Shown here: positions 16,063 to 23,988 of the stretch, in pieces
Position numbering within the stretch: the first letter of the stretch is position 1
Layout: every line of letters starts with the position of its first letter
NCBI GenBank assembly: GCA_035501575.1
Contig: DATJVZ010000179.1
Location: 1-23,988, forward strand
DNA: 23,988 nucleotides
Reading direction: 5' to 3'
Origin: JAFAGX01 sp035501575
Lineage (GTDB): Bacteria > Acidobacteriota > Terriglobia > Terriglobales > Acidobacteriaceae
Notes under the pieces: generated by a model
What the model was told of the DNA's origin: nothing
Database searches by the model: none
The model's input: only the letters and a program-made list of their open reading frames with translations
Made by a program: the position numbers and the translations under genes

Positions 16063-16912
16063 CTACCCGACAATGGCCGTCAGTTGGAGGACGTGCTCGC
16101 CCAAATCTCGATTTCCTTCGATCTCAATCTGCGCCCGCGCCGAATCGCGATCGACGCCTTTGGTAAACACCCGCCAAGCCAATTCCTGAGGCATCCTCAC
16201 CCGAGACGAGAATTCCCCCTCGAATCGTTTCCGCAGACCCCAGCCCTTGGATTCCCTAGCCAGAACCCATCGCCCTCCGCATTCGCCCGAAATTTCGAGC
16301 AAAACCAATGTGCCAACCGGGGCCTCAACCTGACGATAGGCATGTGGCAGTCCTCGCACCAAGCAATCGAGCACCGGATGATATAAATCCGGTGTCATAA
16401 TTCCCGGTCGATTTGTGGCGAGTCGGATCTGCTGCTGATGATGCCAGCGCTCGGTCAGCTCGCGAGCCGTATCGAACCAGTTCAGGGACCTTTCTTCTCC
16501 TGCCCAGCTAACCGAGAACGCTGCCGGGGCGAACGGGTCTAGCTAAGGATTCGTGATAACGTGCGCTCTGCTCGCAGGTCTCCTTCATCATCTCGATCAT
16601 GACTCTCGGGCTCAGCCGGCGGTAGACGGTCACACCTTCCCGGTTCCAGCGATTGACTAGCGCGATGAGGTCTTGCGGCGAGCCGATATTCACGGTTTCT
16701 ACGTAGCAAGAATCCCGAACCATAGAGAGTTTACGCAGCGCGGTGTCGAGCAAATGCGCCGCTAGGTCGCGAACCTTCCACAGCGGAGAGGCGGTCTGAA
16801 GATCCCACTCTTCCGGGGCTAGCGAGCGCAAAAGGTCGATAAGCTTTTCGTCCACCCTGCGCAGCAGGTGAGCGCATAGGATTGGCTCGGGACGGCTGGA
16901 TTCGTCGGGCAT
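16063..16912 (-). pseudogene. maleylpyruvate isomerase-like (MDMPI/DinB-type) gene interrupted by a frameshift
   Basis: Two frames on the minus strand together make one protein. The first (16912 to about 16540) encodes the MDMPI N-terminal domain: PLWKVRDLAAHLLDTALRKL with a candidate metal His, and YRRLSPRVMIEMMKETCEQS. It runs into a TAG at 16508-16510. A second frame picks up after about 16540 as DPFAPAAFSVSWAGE, then ARELTERWHHQQQIR with the expected Glu and His metal ligands, and continues to a stop at 16063-16065. Dropping one base near 16540 (the A in minus-strand GCTAGACCC) joins the halves without loss, giving about 282 residues, a normal family length. Members bind a divalent metal and often use mycothiol or another thiol, but substrates vary widely. 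Either the gene is a recent pseudogene or the sequence has a one-base error. It lies 101 bp downstream of the Maf gene on the same strand. Confidence 0.75.
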
Positions 16913-17013
16913 CTCAGGACTTCAACTTAACACGGCCGATCGCCGCGGCGGTCGACTTTTGCTTCGCGCAAGGAAGAATGCTGGCGGGCGAGTCGTGCGG
17001 AAAGACGGGCAGG

Positions 17014-17580
17014 TTAAATGGGAACGGAGAGGGAGCGGAGAAAGACGATGAGGCGGCTGACGGGGAGGGCGGTGACGAAGTTGTAGCTGCCGGAAATTCG
17101 ATCGGCAAAAAGCAGGACAGCATCGGATTCAAAGGCGCCGGCGTAATTCAAAACCGAGTACTTGCGGATGTAGGACTGGATTTCGGACTCGACCAGAGGA
17201 CGGAACGAGATGCTCGAAGTTTCGACGGTAGAGAGCATCTGGCGGGTAGGGGCATGGAGGACGGCAAGAGAGGTGACGAATTGGAATTCGCCGCCGGAGA
17301 GTTGGCGGAGGAATTGAGCAGCTTCCTCGAGGTCGCACGGCTTTTCATAGATCCCGCCATTCCTTGAAACCACGGCGTCGCCGGAGACGATCACGGCGTC
17401 CGGGCACTCGGCGGCAACTTTCCAGGCTTTAGCTTCCGCTAGCTTGCGTGTGAGCTCGGTGGGATTCGCGTCGCGAATGGATTTCTCATCGATCCGGCTG
17501 GGACGGGTTTCATAGCTGAGGCCGAGGAGGTCAAGGGCGCGCTTGCGAAAGGGAGATTCCGAGGCAAGGACAAGTCTCAT
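17014..17580 (-). CDS. maf: Maf-family nucleoside triphosphate pyrophosphatase
   Basis: This is a 188-residue protein of usual Maf length. Maf enzymes hydrolyse canonical or modified NTPs to NMP and pyrophosphate in the cytoplasm and were first linked to septum formation. Visible family elements are the N-terminal phosphate-binding motif LVLASESPFRKRALDLLG, the segment PSRIDEKS, an Ala-rich helix with LAEAKAWKV, the catalytic region VSGDAVVSRNGGIYEKP with Asp68, LRQLSGGEFQFVTSLAVL, VETSSISFRPL, and the closing NYAGAFESDA. The motif reads SGDAVV rather than the common GADTVV, a modest deviation; the base Asp is kept. No strong Shine-Dalgarno is present. It lies between the GH63-like glucosidase (136 bp upstream) and the interrupted MDMPI gene on the same strand. 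Confidence 0.93.
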   Translation of the reverse strand: MRLVLASESPFRKRALDLLGLSYETRPSRIDEKSIRDANPTELTRKLAEAKAWKVAAECPDAVIVSGDAVVSRNGGIYEKPCDLEEAAQFLRQLSGGEFQFVTSLAVLHAPTRQMLSTVETSSISFRPLVESEIQSYIRKYSVLNYAGAFESDAVLLFADRISGSYNFVTALPVSRLIVFLRSLSVPI

Positions 17581-17716
17581 GGCGGCGCCGTTCCAGAAAG
17601 GATCCGCCAGAATAGCCTTCTGTTACCAGAGGTTACCGACAAGACGAGTTCCTCGAAATCCGTCCGAGTGCGCTTCGAGGACCGACGGCGGGAAGATGCC
17701 TCAGCGCGTAGCCGAC

Positions 17717-20506
17717 TCATGAGCCGGTCTTCAAGACATCACCCCACGATGATTCGGACTCGATCAGCGCGGCCTGTTGACCGAGTTTCTTGACCTCCTC
17801 GTCCGTGGTGGTGGCGAACATGTGCATGATTCGCGCAACCGCGCCCGTCCAACCAGTCTGATGGCTAGCTCCAATACCCGCTCCGTTGTCGCCGTGGAAA
17901 TATTCATAAAACAGCACCAGATCACGCCAGTGCGGGTCTTCCTGAAACTTCCGTGCTCCCCCGTAGACTGGGCGCCGGCCACGGCTGTCCCGGAGAAAGA
18001 TCCTAACCAAGCGTCGCGCGATCTCTTCGGCGACTTGATAGAGGTTCATGAGCCGCCCGGAGCCGGTCGGACATTCCACCTTTAAAGCATCGCCAAAGTA
18101 GGCGTAATAATTCACCAGGGCACGGAGGATCATCCCATTGACCGGCATCCAGACCGGCCCGCGCCAGTTGGAATTGCCACCGAACATGCCGGTATCGGAC
18201 TCCGCCGGTAGGTAGGACACCCGATATTCTTGGTTGCCCAAGCGAAACACATAGGGATGTTCGGCGTGGTAGCGCGAGAGGGAGCGAATACCGTAGGGAC
18301 CCAGAAACTCGTTTTCGTCAAGCATGATCCGGAGAACCCGGCGAAGCTTGCTCTCGTCCAAAACAGAAAAGAGCCGGCGACCGCCAGCCCCGAGTTTGGT
18401 CGGGTCTTGAAAAGCGGCACTCAGTTCGGGACGGGCATCCATGAACCGCTGGAAACGCTCGGTGACTTGGGGAAATTTCTCGAACAGCTCGGGCTCAAAA
18501 GGTGTAGCCGCGCATAGCGGCAGCAAACCCACCAGCGATCGAACCTTCAGCCGCTGGATCTCGCCGTTGGGGAGCCGTAGCACATCGTAGAAGAAACCGT
18601 CCTGCTCGTCCCACATGCCATCTCCGCCTATTTGCACCAACGATGACGTGATATACACGTCGTGTTCCAGGAACTTGAGCACCATGTCCGTGTAGTCGTC
18701 ATCCAGCAGTGCGAGTTCGCACGTGATTTGCAGCATGTTGTCGGCAAACAGTGCCATCCAGGCGGTTCCATCGGCCTGTTCCAGGTAACCCCCGGTCGGC
18801 AGGGGTGCGCTGCGATCAAATACGCCTATATTGTCCAGTCCCAGAAAGCCACCCTCGAAGACGTTGCGCCCGGTTCGGTCTTTGCGGTTGACCCACCAGG
18901 TGAAGTTCATGACCAGTTTTCGAAAGCACTTCTTCAGCCATTTGACGTCCCCCACTCCGGTCTTCAACTTCTCCAGGCGATAGATGAAGATGGTGGCCCA
19001 AGCGTGCACGGGTGGATTGACGTCGCTGAAGCTCCACTCGTAGGCCGGAATCTGGCCGTTGGGATGCAGGTAGCGCTCACTCAGCATCAAGCTCAACTGG
19101 TCCTTGGCGAAATCCACATCTACTAAGGACAAGGCGAGCACATGGAAGGCGAGGTCCCACGCCGCGTACCAGGGATATTCCCACTTGTCCGGCATGGAGA
19201 GGATGTCACCGTTATACATGTGGGACCAATGATTATTCCGAGGCAGGATTTTGTGGGCCGTCTGGAAAGGATCGAAGCCTCGCTCTTCCAGCCATCTGTC
19301 CACATCATAGAAATAGAACTGCTTGCTCCAAAGCATGCCTGCCAGTGCTTGGCGCATCACCTTGGCCGCATCGTCATCTAGATTGGACGGGATGACCGAA
19401 GCATAGAACTCGTCGGCCTCTTTCCGGCGGGCAGCCAGGGTATCGTCAAAGGCTCGCCCGAAGGGGAAGGGATCGCCCTCGAGTTTTACACCGCGGTCGG
19501 CGGCCGGTTCCTTGCTGAGACGCAAACGCACCTTCGCCGACTCTGCGGGGCCTACCGTCAGGCGGTAGTGGGCCGCGACCTTGGTGCCGTGCCGATCGGG
19601 GTTTACCGCTTCCTGGCGGCCCTGGACCACGTAGTTGTTGATGCCGTCTTTTACGTAGGGGCTGGCATTGGGGTGGTTCGGAAACAGCCGTTCGTTGTTG
19701 GTTTCGTTCTCGGTAAAAAGCAGAGGTATGTCGCCGTCCGAATACAAATAGTGGGTGCCGAGCACAGGATGCGCGATGGCAATTGCCCGCGTGCCGACTG
19801 GTCCTTCGATCTCGTGGAGCGCAGGTTTCTCGGCTGAGCCAGCTCTCCTGCCCGTCCAGTCGTTGCGAAACCAGAGCGTCGGTAGCAGGTGCAGTTCCGC
19901 CGCCTCCGGTCCCCGGTTGGCCGCCGTGATCTGCACCAAGATGTCTTCCGGGCCGCCCTTGGCGTACTCGACGAACACGTCAAAATAGCGATCGCCCTCA
20001 AAAATGCCGGTGTCAAGGAGTTCGTACTCAAGGTCATAGCGGCTACGCCGGCGGTTCGTCTCGACCAGGTCGTTGTAGGGATAGGCCGCCTGAGGATATT
20101 TGTAGAGGTACTTCATGTAGGAATGGGTCGGTGTGCTATCTAGGTAGAAGTAGTATTCCTTTACATCTTCGCCGTGATTCCCTTCGCTGTTCGTCAGCCC
20201 GAAGAGACGTTCCTTGAGAATGGGGTCCTTGCCGTTCCAGAGCGCGAGGGCGAAGCAAAGCTGCTGCTTGTCATCGGAGATCCCGGCCAAACCGTCCTCG
20301 CCCCAGCGGTAGGCACGAGAACGCGCCTGGTCATGGCTGAAATAGTCCCAGGCGTCACCATTGTCACTGTAGTCTTCGCGCACCGTTCCCCATTGCCGCT
20401 CGCTAAGGTAGGGTCCCCATTTTTTCCACGGGACACCGGATTGGTGTGCCTGATTTAGTCGTTTCTTCTCAAGCGTTTCGGTCGATGAGGAGAGTTGTTG
20501 GCTCAT
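17717..20506 (-). CDS. GH63-like glucosidase (MGH1-type glycoside hydrolase)
   Basis: This is a 929-residue protein without signal peptide, so probably cytoplasmic. The N-terminal half (about 30-340) is a beta-rich domain (RAYRWGEDGLAGISDDKQ, YYFYLDSTPTHSYMKYLYKY). The C-terminal half is an (alpha/alpha)6 barrel of the GH63 clan: NNHWSHMYNGDILSM, WEYPWYAAWDLAFHVLAL (Asp451 is a good candidate for the general acid), QIPAYEWSFSDVNPP, NWRGPVWMPVNGMILRAL, and YEYFHGDNGAGIGASHQTGW. GH63 enzymes invert alpha-glucosidic bonds. In bacteria, close relatives act on alpha-glucosides such as glucosylglycerate or on oligosaccharides; the substrate here is unknown. The start ATG at 20506 has GAGG about nine bases upstream. 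It is divergent from the aldo/keto reductase. Confidence 0.88.
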   Translation of the reverse strand: MSQQLSSSTETLEKKRLNQAHQSGVPWKKWGPYLSERQWGTVREDYSDNGDAWDYFSHDQARSRAYRWGEDGLAGISDDKQQLCFALALWNGKDPILKERLFGLTNSEGNHGEDVKEYYFYLDSTPTHSYMKYLYKYPQAAYPYNDLVETNRRRSRYDLEYELLDTGIFEGDRYFDVFVEYAKGGPEDILVQITAANRGPEAAELHLLPTLWFRNDWTGRRAGSAEKPALHEIEGPVGTRAIAIAHPVLGTHYLYSDGDIPLLFTENETNNERLFPNHPNASPYVKDGINNYVVQGRQEAVNPDRHGTKVAAHYRLTVGPAESAKVRLRLSKEPAADRGVKLEGDPFPFGRAFDDTLAARRKEADEFYASVIPSNLDDDAAKVMRQALAGMLWSKQFYFYDVDRWLEERGFDPFQTAHKILPRNNHWSHMYNGDILSMPDKWEYPWYAAWDLAFHVLALSLVDVDFAKDQLSLMLSERYLHPNGQIPAYEWSFSDVNPPVHAWATIFIYRLEKLKTGVGDVKWLKKCFRKLVMNFTWWVNRKDRTGRNVFEGGFLGLDNIGVFDRSAPLPTGGYLEQADGTAWMALFADNMLQITCELALLDDDYTDMVLKFLEHDVYITSSLVQIGGDGMWDEQDGFFYDVLRLPNGEIQRLKVRSLVGLLPLCAATPFEPELFEKFPQVTERFQRFMDARPELSAAFQDPTKLGAGGRRLFSVLDESKLRRVLRIMLDENEFLGPYGIRSLSRYHAEHPYVFRLGNQEYRVSYLPAESDTGMFGGNSNWRGPVWMPVNGMILRALVNYYAYFGDALKVECPTGSGRLMNLYQVAEEIARRLVRIFLRDSRGRRPVYGGARKFQEDPHWRDLVLFYEYFHGDNGAGIGASHQTGWTGAVARIMHMFATTTDEEVKKLGQQAALIESESSWGDVLKTGS

Positions 20507-20813
20507 GGTCGTAAACCTCGCACACTAATTCCTCCGGCTGCGCAGCCGTTCTGCCATACTTAAGACGCATCGTTTGCAGGTGGAACTGACAAAATTGACA
20601 GTAAGTTGCCAGTAAACTCAGGAAGACGTGCACGGGATTCTTTGAGCATTGCGGTCCCTCATTTGCGGATTGCGCAAGCATGCACATTATTCAGATCCGA
20701 GTCAGCACCGCGAACAACTAAGGCTGACTGACTATGGTTGGGCGTATGCTACCGAGTCAGGTGTAGTTTCTCCTCATTCGGTTTTTATATTTAGTCGATC
20801 GAAGGAGCAAGCC
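20507..20813. other. 307-bp divergent intergenic region
   Basis: This gap separates the divergent glucosidase and aldo/keto reductase genes and should hold both promoters. A TTGACA at 20595-20600 is present, but no good -10 sits at the right distance. TTGCGG (20663-20668) and CATTAT (20685-20690) with a 16-base spacer form a weak plus-strand candidate. The reading frame of the reductase stays open upstream to 20649 without coding character. Nothing else was recognised. Confidence 0.4.
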
Positions 20814-21806
20814 ATGCAAAAGCGCAAACTTGGGAAGAGCAATCTGGAGGTCTCGGCCATCGGTCTCGGCTGCATGGGAATGAGCTTCGGCTTAGGTCCG
20901 GCGGCGGACAAAAAGGAGATGATTTCTCTGATTCGGTCGGCCGTCGAACGTGGCGTAACGTTCTTCGACACCGCGGAAGTTTACGGTCCTTTCACCAACG
21001 AGGAGCTCGTTGGTGAAGCGCTGGCCCCACTTCGCGAGCAGGTGGTGATCGCCACCAAGTTCGGGTTCAAGCCTGACCCTGATGGTGTACGTTGGAGCGG
21101 CCTAGACAGTCGTCCGGAACACATCAAGCAGGTTGCCAACGCCTCGCTCAAGCGCCTTAGGACCGACGTCATCGACTTGTTCTATCAGCACCGTGTCGAT
21201 GACAAGGTGCCCATCGAAGATGTCGCCGGCGCTGTCAAGGACCTCATCCAGCAAGGCAAGGTGAAGCACTTCGGACTTTCCGAAGCCGGCATCCAGACCA
21301 TCCGTCGCGCCCACGCGGTTCAGCCGGTTGCGGCACTGCAGAGCGAATATTCGCTCTGGTGGAGAGAGCCCCAAGCGGAGGTGATACCGACACTTGAGCA
21401 ACTTGGGATCGGATTTGTTCCCTTTAGCCCGTTAGGGAAGGGCTTCCTAACCGGTACGATCAGCGAAGGCACCGAGTTCGACAAGTCCGACTTCCGCAAC
21501 ATCGTTCCTCGCTTTACGCCGGAAAACCGGAAGGCGAATCAGGCGCTGGTCGATCTGATTGGCAAGTTCGCGCAACAGCGAAAGGCAACGCCGGCGCAGA
21601 TCGCTCTGGCGTGGCTGTTGGCCCAGAAGCCGTGGATCGTACCAATCCCCGGCACAACCAAGCTGCGTCGGCTCGAAGACAACCTAGGAGCCGTTGACAT
21701 CGAGCTTACGGCTGAAGATATACGCCAGTTGGAGAGCGCAGCTTCAAAGATCCCGGTGCAAGGCGCTCGCTACCCCGAAGAACTGCAGAAATTAGTGGGC
21801 CGCTGA
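20814..21806 (+). CDS. aldo/keto reductase
   Basis: This is a 330-residue TIM-barrel NADPH-dependent oxidoreductase. The ATG at 20814 is fixed by AAGGAG six bases upstream and by the canonical N-terminus (KRKLGKSNLEVSAIGLGCMG). The upstream in-frame extension to 20649 is not coding. The catalytic tetrad is intact: Asp52 and Tyr57 (FFDTAEVYG), Lys82 (ATKFGF) and His126 (FYQHRVD). The phosphate-binding end IPGTTKLRRLEDNLGA marks NADPH binding. It resembles the large AKR group of bacterial aldehyde/ketone reductases (often annotated as YajO-, Tas- or pyridoxal reductase-like). The substrate is unknown. It is divergent from the GH63-like glucosidase and convergent with the 12-TPR gene, so it is a single-gene unit. 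Confidence 0.94.
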   Translation: MQKRKLGKSNLEVSAIGLGCMGMSFGLGPAADKKEMISLIRSAVERGVTFFDTAEVYGPFTNEELVGEALAPLREQVVIATKFGFKPDPDGVRWSGLDSRPEHIKQVANASLKRLRTDVIDLFYQHRVDDKVPIEDVAGAVKDLIQQGKVKHFGLSEAGIQTIRRAHAVQPVAALQSEYSLWWREPQAEVIPTLEQLGIGFVPFSPLGKGFLTGTISEGTEFDKSDFRNIVPRFTPENRKANQALVDLIGKFAQQRKATPAQIALAWLLAQKPWIVPIPGTTKLRRLEDNLGAVDIELTAEDIRQLESAASKIPVQGARYPEELQKLVGR

Positions 21807-21888
21807 GCAACAACCGACAAAGACAAGCTATGTAAGGCGTGACCTGCCGGATGGATACAGGTGGCCCGAGCAGCTGATTCATCAATTC

Positions 21889-23238
21889 TTACCGCGCACT
21901 GCTTGTCGGTGGATTCAGGCTGGGATCGAGACGCTTCGCTTCGGCGAAGGCAGCCTGCGCCCCTTGGTTGTCGTTCAGCCGCAGCAACGACATCCCGAGA
22001 TTGTACTGGGCATGCGCAAAGCTCGGGTTCAGCTTTACTGCCTCTCGATAGCTCCCGGCCGCGTCTTTGTAATCGCCCTTGTTAAAGAACGCCGTGCCCA
22101 GATTGAATCGCACATTCGGATCGGATGGTTCGAGCGCCACTACCTTTCGATAGGTCGCGATCGCGTCATCCAGTTTTTTGGTCTCCATCTGGCAGGCGGC
22201 AAGTCCGGCCAAAGCCTCCGCTGAATCGGGGTTAGTCTCGAGAACTTTGCGGTAGGTCGTGATCGCCTTGTCGTAGTGCTTTTCGGCTTGATACACGCTA
22301 GCGAGGTTATACAATCCGTCGGGATCGCCGGGCTTGAGCGCCAGCCCCTTTTCGTTAGTGGCAATTGCTTCTTTGGTCTTGCCCTGCCGCTGGTAGGCCG
22401 CCGCGAGCGCAAACCAGGCGTCGGCCTGCTTCGGATCGATCTCCAGGCTCTTCTGAAAACTGCTCTCTGCCTCCTGGTAGCGTTCGTTGGCGTATAGGAA
22501 GTGCCCCAGGTGCGACAGGCTTTGCGCATCCTTCGGATTCGCTGCCACCGCTTTCTGATACGTCGCAATGGCCTCGTCCGTGCGGCCCGCCTGGTGCAAG
22601 GCGTGCGCGTAGTTCGCCAGCACCTCGTCGGAATCGGGAGCGAGCGCCACTGCCTTTTCGAGATAGGGGATTGCCTCCGCACCTCGCTGCTGGCCGATTA
22701 ACGCCGCACCCAGGTTGTTCAAAGCGTCCACATTCTTGGGATCGAGCGCCGCCGCCTTCTCAAACGCCGCGATGGCTTCCTGCGTCTTACCGGTCTGCAA
22801 AAGCGCCGCCCCAAGACCGTTGTATGCCTCCGGATAGTTGTCATGGATCGCGATGGCCTTCCGATAAGCGTTCACTGCTTCCTCGTACTTCTGTTCATGA
22901 AACAACGCGTGTCCCATTCCGTTCTGGGCGATGGCATCATCGGGAGCCAGTTTGATGGCTTTCTGAAAATCTCCCGTGGCCTCGCTGCTTTTGCCCTGGG
23001 CGTCCAGCGCCATGCCTAGATTATCGAGCGCCTCGCGATAGTCGGGCTGAATTTCGAGCGCCTGACGGAACAGCTTGACCGCCGCCGCGTATTCCTTTTT
23101 CTGCAAATGGGCTACGCCTTGCTGATTGAGTTGCGCCGCTTTCTCGGAGATTGCGCTATTTTGCGCCGCTACCCACAACGAACTCGAAATCACTACAATC
23201 GCCAGCCACAGAACGGCACTTGTCGTTTTCATGAACAT
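21889..23238 (-). CDS. exported protein of twelve contiguous tetratricopeptide repeats
   Basis: This is a 449-residue protein. The ATG at 23236-23238 is preferred (GAGAAGGGA about seven bases upstream); a second ATG two codons on is possible, and the open frame to 23586 is unsupported. A signal peptide occupies residues 1-26 (MKTTSAVLWLAIVVISSSLW, then VAAQ). From about residue 34 to 441 the chain divides into twelve TPRs of exactly 34 residues with no insertions, each carrying the LG...G...EA...Y.KA...P pattern (for example YNGLGAALLQTGKTQEAIAA). Eight residues remain after the last repeat. No enzyme domain is present. Such solenoids bind partner proteins; export places it in the periplasm or on the surface. 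It is 77 bp downstream of the MarC gene on the same strand and could be co-transcribed with it. Confidence 0.9.
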   Translation of the reverse strand: MFMKTTSAVLWLAIVVISSSLWVAAQNSAISEKAAQLNQQGVAHLQKKEYAAAVKLFRQALEIQPDYREALDNLGMALDAQGKSSEATGDFQKAIKLAPDDAIAQNGMGHALFHEQKYEEAVNAYRKAIAIHDNYPEAYNGLGAALLQTGKTQEAIAAFEKAAALDPKNVDALNNLGAALIGQQRGAEAIPYLEKAVALAPDSDEVLANYAHALHQAGRTDEAIATYQKAVAANPKDAQSLSHLGHFLYANERYQEAESSFQKSLEIDPKQADAWFALAAAYQRQGKTKEAIATNEKGLALKPGDPDGLYNLASVYQAEKHYDKAITTYRKVLETNPDSAEALAGLAACQMETKKLDDAIATYRKVVALEPSDPNVRFNLGTAFFNKGDYKDAAGSYREAVKLNPSFAHAQYNLGMSLLRLNDNQGAQAAFAEAKRLDPSLNPPTSSAR

Positions 23239-23315
23239 CGGTGTGTCCCTTCTCAAAGCTATCTCAAGCGACCGTTGACCTTGCCCCCAGGAGGCTGACC
23301 TCGTTATGACATCTG

Positions 23316-23969
23316 TTACATTCTCATGGTTTTCACGATGGCTTCGACCCCATTCAAGGTGATCTGTACGCCAATGCACAACAAGACGAAGGCAATAAGG
23401 CGGAGGATGCCATGAACAGTCTGAGGAGAAATACGCGACGTAATCTTCGGTGCGCGCGCGTAGCAGACAAACACCAGTACGGACAGGAGCACAACAGCCG
23501 CCGCAATTCCAGCGTGCGCGGCAAACGATGGAAGCAGCCCCTTCAGCGACGCGTGGGCGCTTAAAGTCACCATGACTACAATGCAACCCGGTCCTGCCGT
23601 GATCGGAAAGGTTAATGGGTAGAAAATCTGTTGTTGCAGGGTACGAACGTCCACGTCGGGCGGCTTCCCTTTCTCGTCGGCCTCTTTTTCATTCAGTAAA
23701 TTCCAGCCCATGGCCGCGAGCACGAGGCCACCGGAGACCTGCACAACCGGCAAAGAAATACCAAAAAACTTTAGCAGCACTGTCCCAGCCGCTTCAATCA
23801 TGAGCAGGAAAATCGTTGTGGCGATTGCGATCTTTCGCGCCAGCGTTCGATACACCTCAGGCGGTGCGGTGCCGATGAGGCCTAGCAGCACCAGCGCGGT
23901 GCCGAGAGGATTTACTAGCGGCAGAAGAGCACTAAATGCAAATCCCAAAAACTTGGTGAATTCACTCAC
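23316..23969 (-). CDS. MarC-family integral membrane protein
   Basis: This is a 217-residue inner membrane protein of the MarC (NAAT) family with six predicted helices (about 7-30, 41-66, 71-92, 118-140, 149-170, 186-207). The internal duplication typical of the family is visible as LVNPLG (18-23) in the first half and FPITAGPG (121-128) in the second. A charged loop (NEKEADEKGKPPDVDVRT) separates the halves. The start codon is GTG at 23967-23969, 19 bases from the window edge; no strong Shine-Dalgarno is visible. Despite the name, MarC is not an established antibiotic-resistance protein and the family's transport activity is poorly defined. The gene appears complete. Confidence 0.9.
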   Translation of the reverse strand: MSEFTKFLGFAFSALLPLVNPLGTALVLLGLIGTAPPEVYRTLARKIAIATTIFLLMIEAAGTVLLKFFGISLPVVQVSGGLVLAAMGWNLLNEKEADEKGKPPDVDVRTLQQQIFYPLTFPITAGPGCIVVMVTLSAHASLKGLLPSFAAHAGIAAAVVLLSVLVFVCYARAPKITSRISPQTVHGILRLIAFVLLCIGVQITLNGVEAIVKTMRM

Positions 23970-23988
23970 GGCGCTACAGCATAGCAGT

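Noticed and set aside
16063..16398. Separate small gene beginning MTPDLYHP
   Set aside because: The frame stays open upstream with family-typical sequence (AFSVSWAGE, ELTERWHHQQQIR), so it is the 3' part of the frameshifted MDMPI-like gene.
20595..20623. TTGACA as a -35 box for the aldo/keto reductase
   Set aside because: The hexamer at the proper distance is TCAGGA; the nearest AT-rich candidate TAAACT is only 12 bases away.
1..23988. CRISPR array, insertion sequence, prophage or defence island
   Set aside because: No regularly spaced direct repeats, transposase, integrase, phage structural or nuclease/helicase defence genes were seen. Fic alone is not sufficient evidence for a defence system.

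Overview
The window is a GC-rich, densely coding bacterial chromosome segment. It holds 16 protein genes that look intact, one frame-disrupted gene, and a decayed tRNA-like sequence. No rRNA, CRISPR array, transposase, integrase or phage gene was seen. The gene repertoire suggests a soil or sediment Acidobacteriota of the Terriglobia/Koribacter type: a Ser/Thr kinase with FlgO-like and TPR domains, several exported TPR proteins, a carboxypeptidase-regulatory-like domain protein, a GH63-type glucosidase and many one-gene transcription units. This placement is an inference from gene style, because no phylogenetic marker gene is present.

Layout. 42-1445 (-): exported metal-dependent amidohydrolase, divergent from a TPR lipoprotein or secreted protein (1734-3356 +), which is followed by a membrane-anchored Ser/Thr kinase (3500-5917 +). 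5918-6426: the longest non-coding stretch, with the tRNA remnant and a 20-bp perfect palindrome just ahead of an exported carboxypeptidase-regulatory-like protein (TTG start, 6427-7620 +). A REP-like palindromic block lies at 7722-7766. 7816-9146 (-): SAM methyltransferase and SnoaL/NTF2-like protein, divergent from an AraC-type regulator (9324-10316 +) that is followed by a zinc alcohol dehydrogenase (10484-11470 +). With a nearby SDR (11609-12394 -) this resembles a small regulated detoxification or secondary-metabolism locus. 12558-14531 (-): APC-type permease with a soluble C-terminal domain. 14807-16018 (+): Fic-family AMP-transferase. 16063-16912 (-): maleylpyruvate-isomerase-like (MDMPI/DinB) gene broken by a frameshift. 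17014-17580 (-): Maf nucleotide pyrophosphatase. 17717-20506 (-): GH63-like glucosidase, divergent from an aldo/keto reductase (20814-21806 +). 21889-23238 (-): exported protein made almost entirely of 12 contiguous TPRs. 23316-23969 (-): MarC-family membrane protein.

The most notable observation is in the Fic protein. It keeps a complete catalytic motif (HPFLDGNGRVAR) but its N-terminal inhibitory motif reads SNLIGG where SNLIEG is expected. The autoinhibitory glutamate is thus replaced by glycine through what could be a single base change (GAA to GGA). If real, this is a naturally de-repressed Fic enzyme or one controlled by another partner. Because a frameshifted gene lies 1 kb away, sequencing error and local gene decay must both be considered. 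I found no convincing entirely new multi-gene system; most of the window is ordinary chromosomal content.
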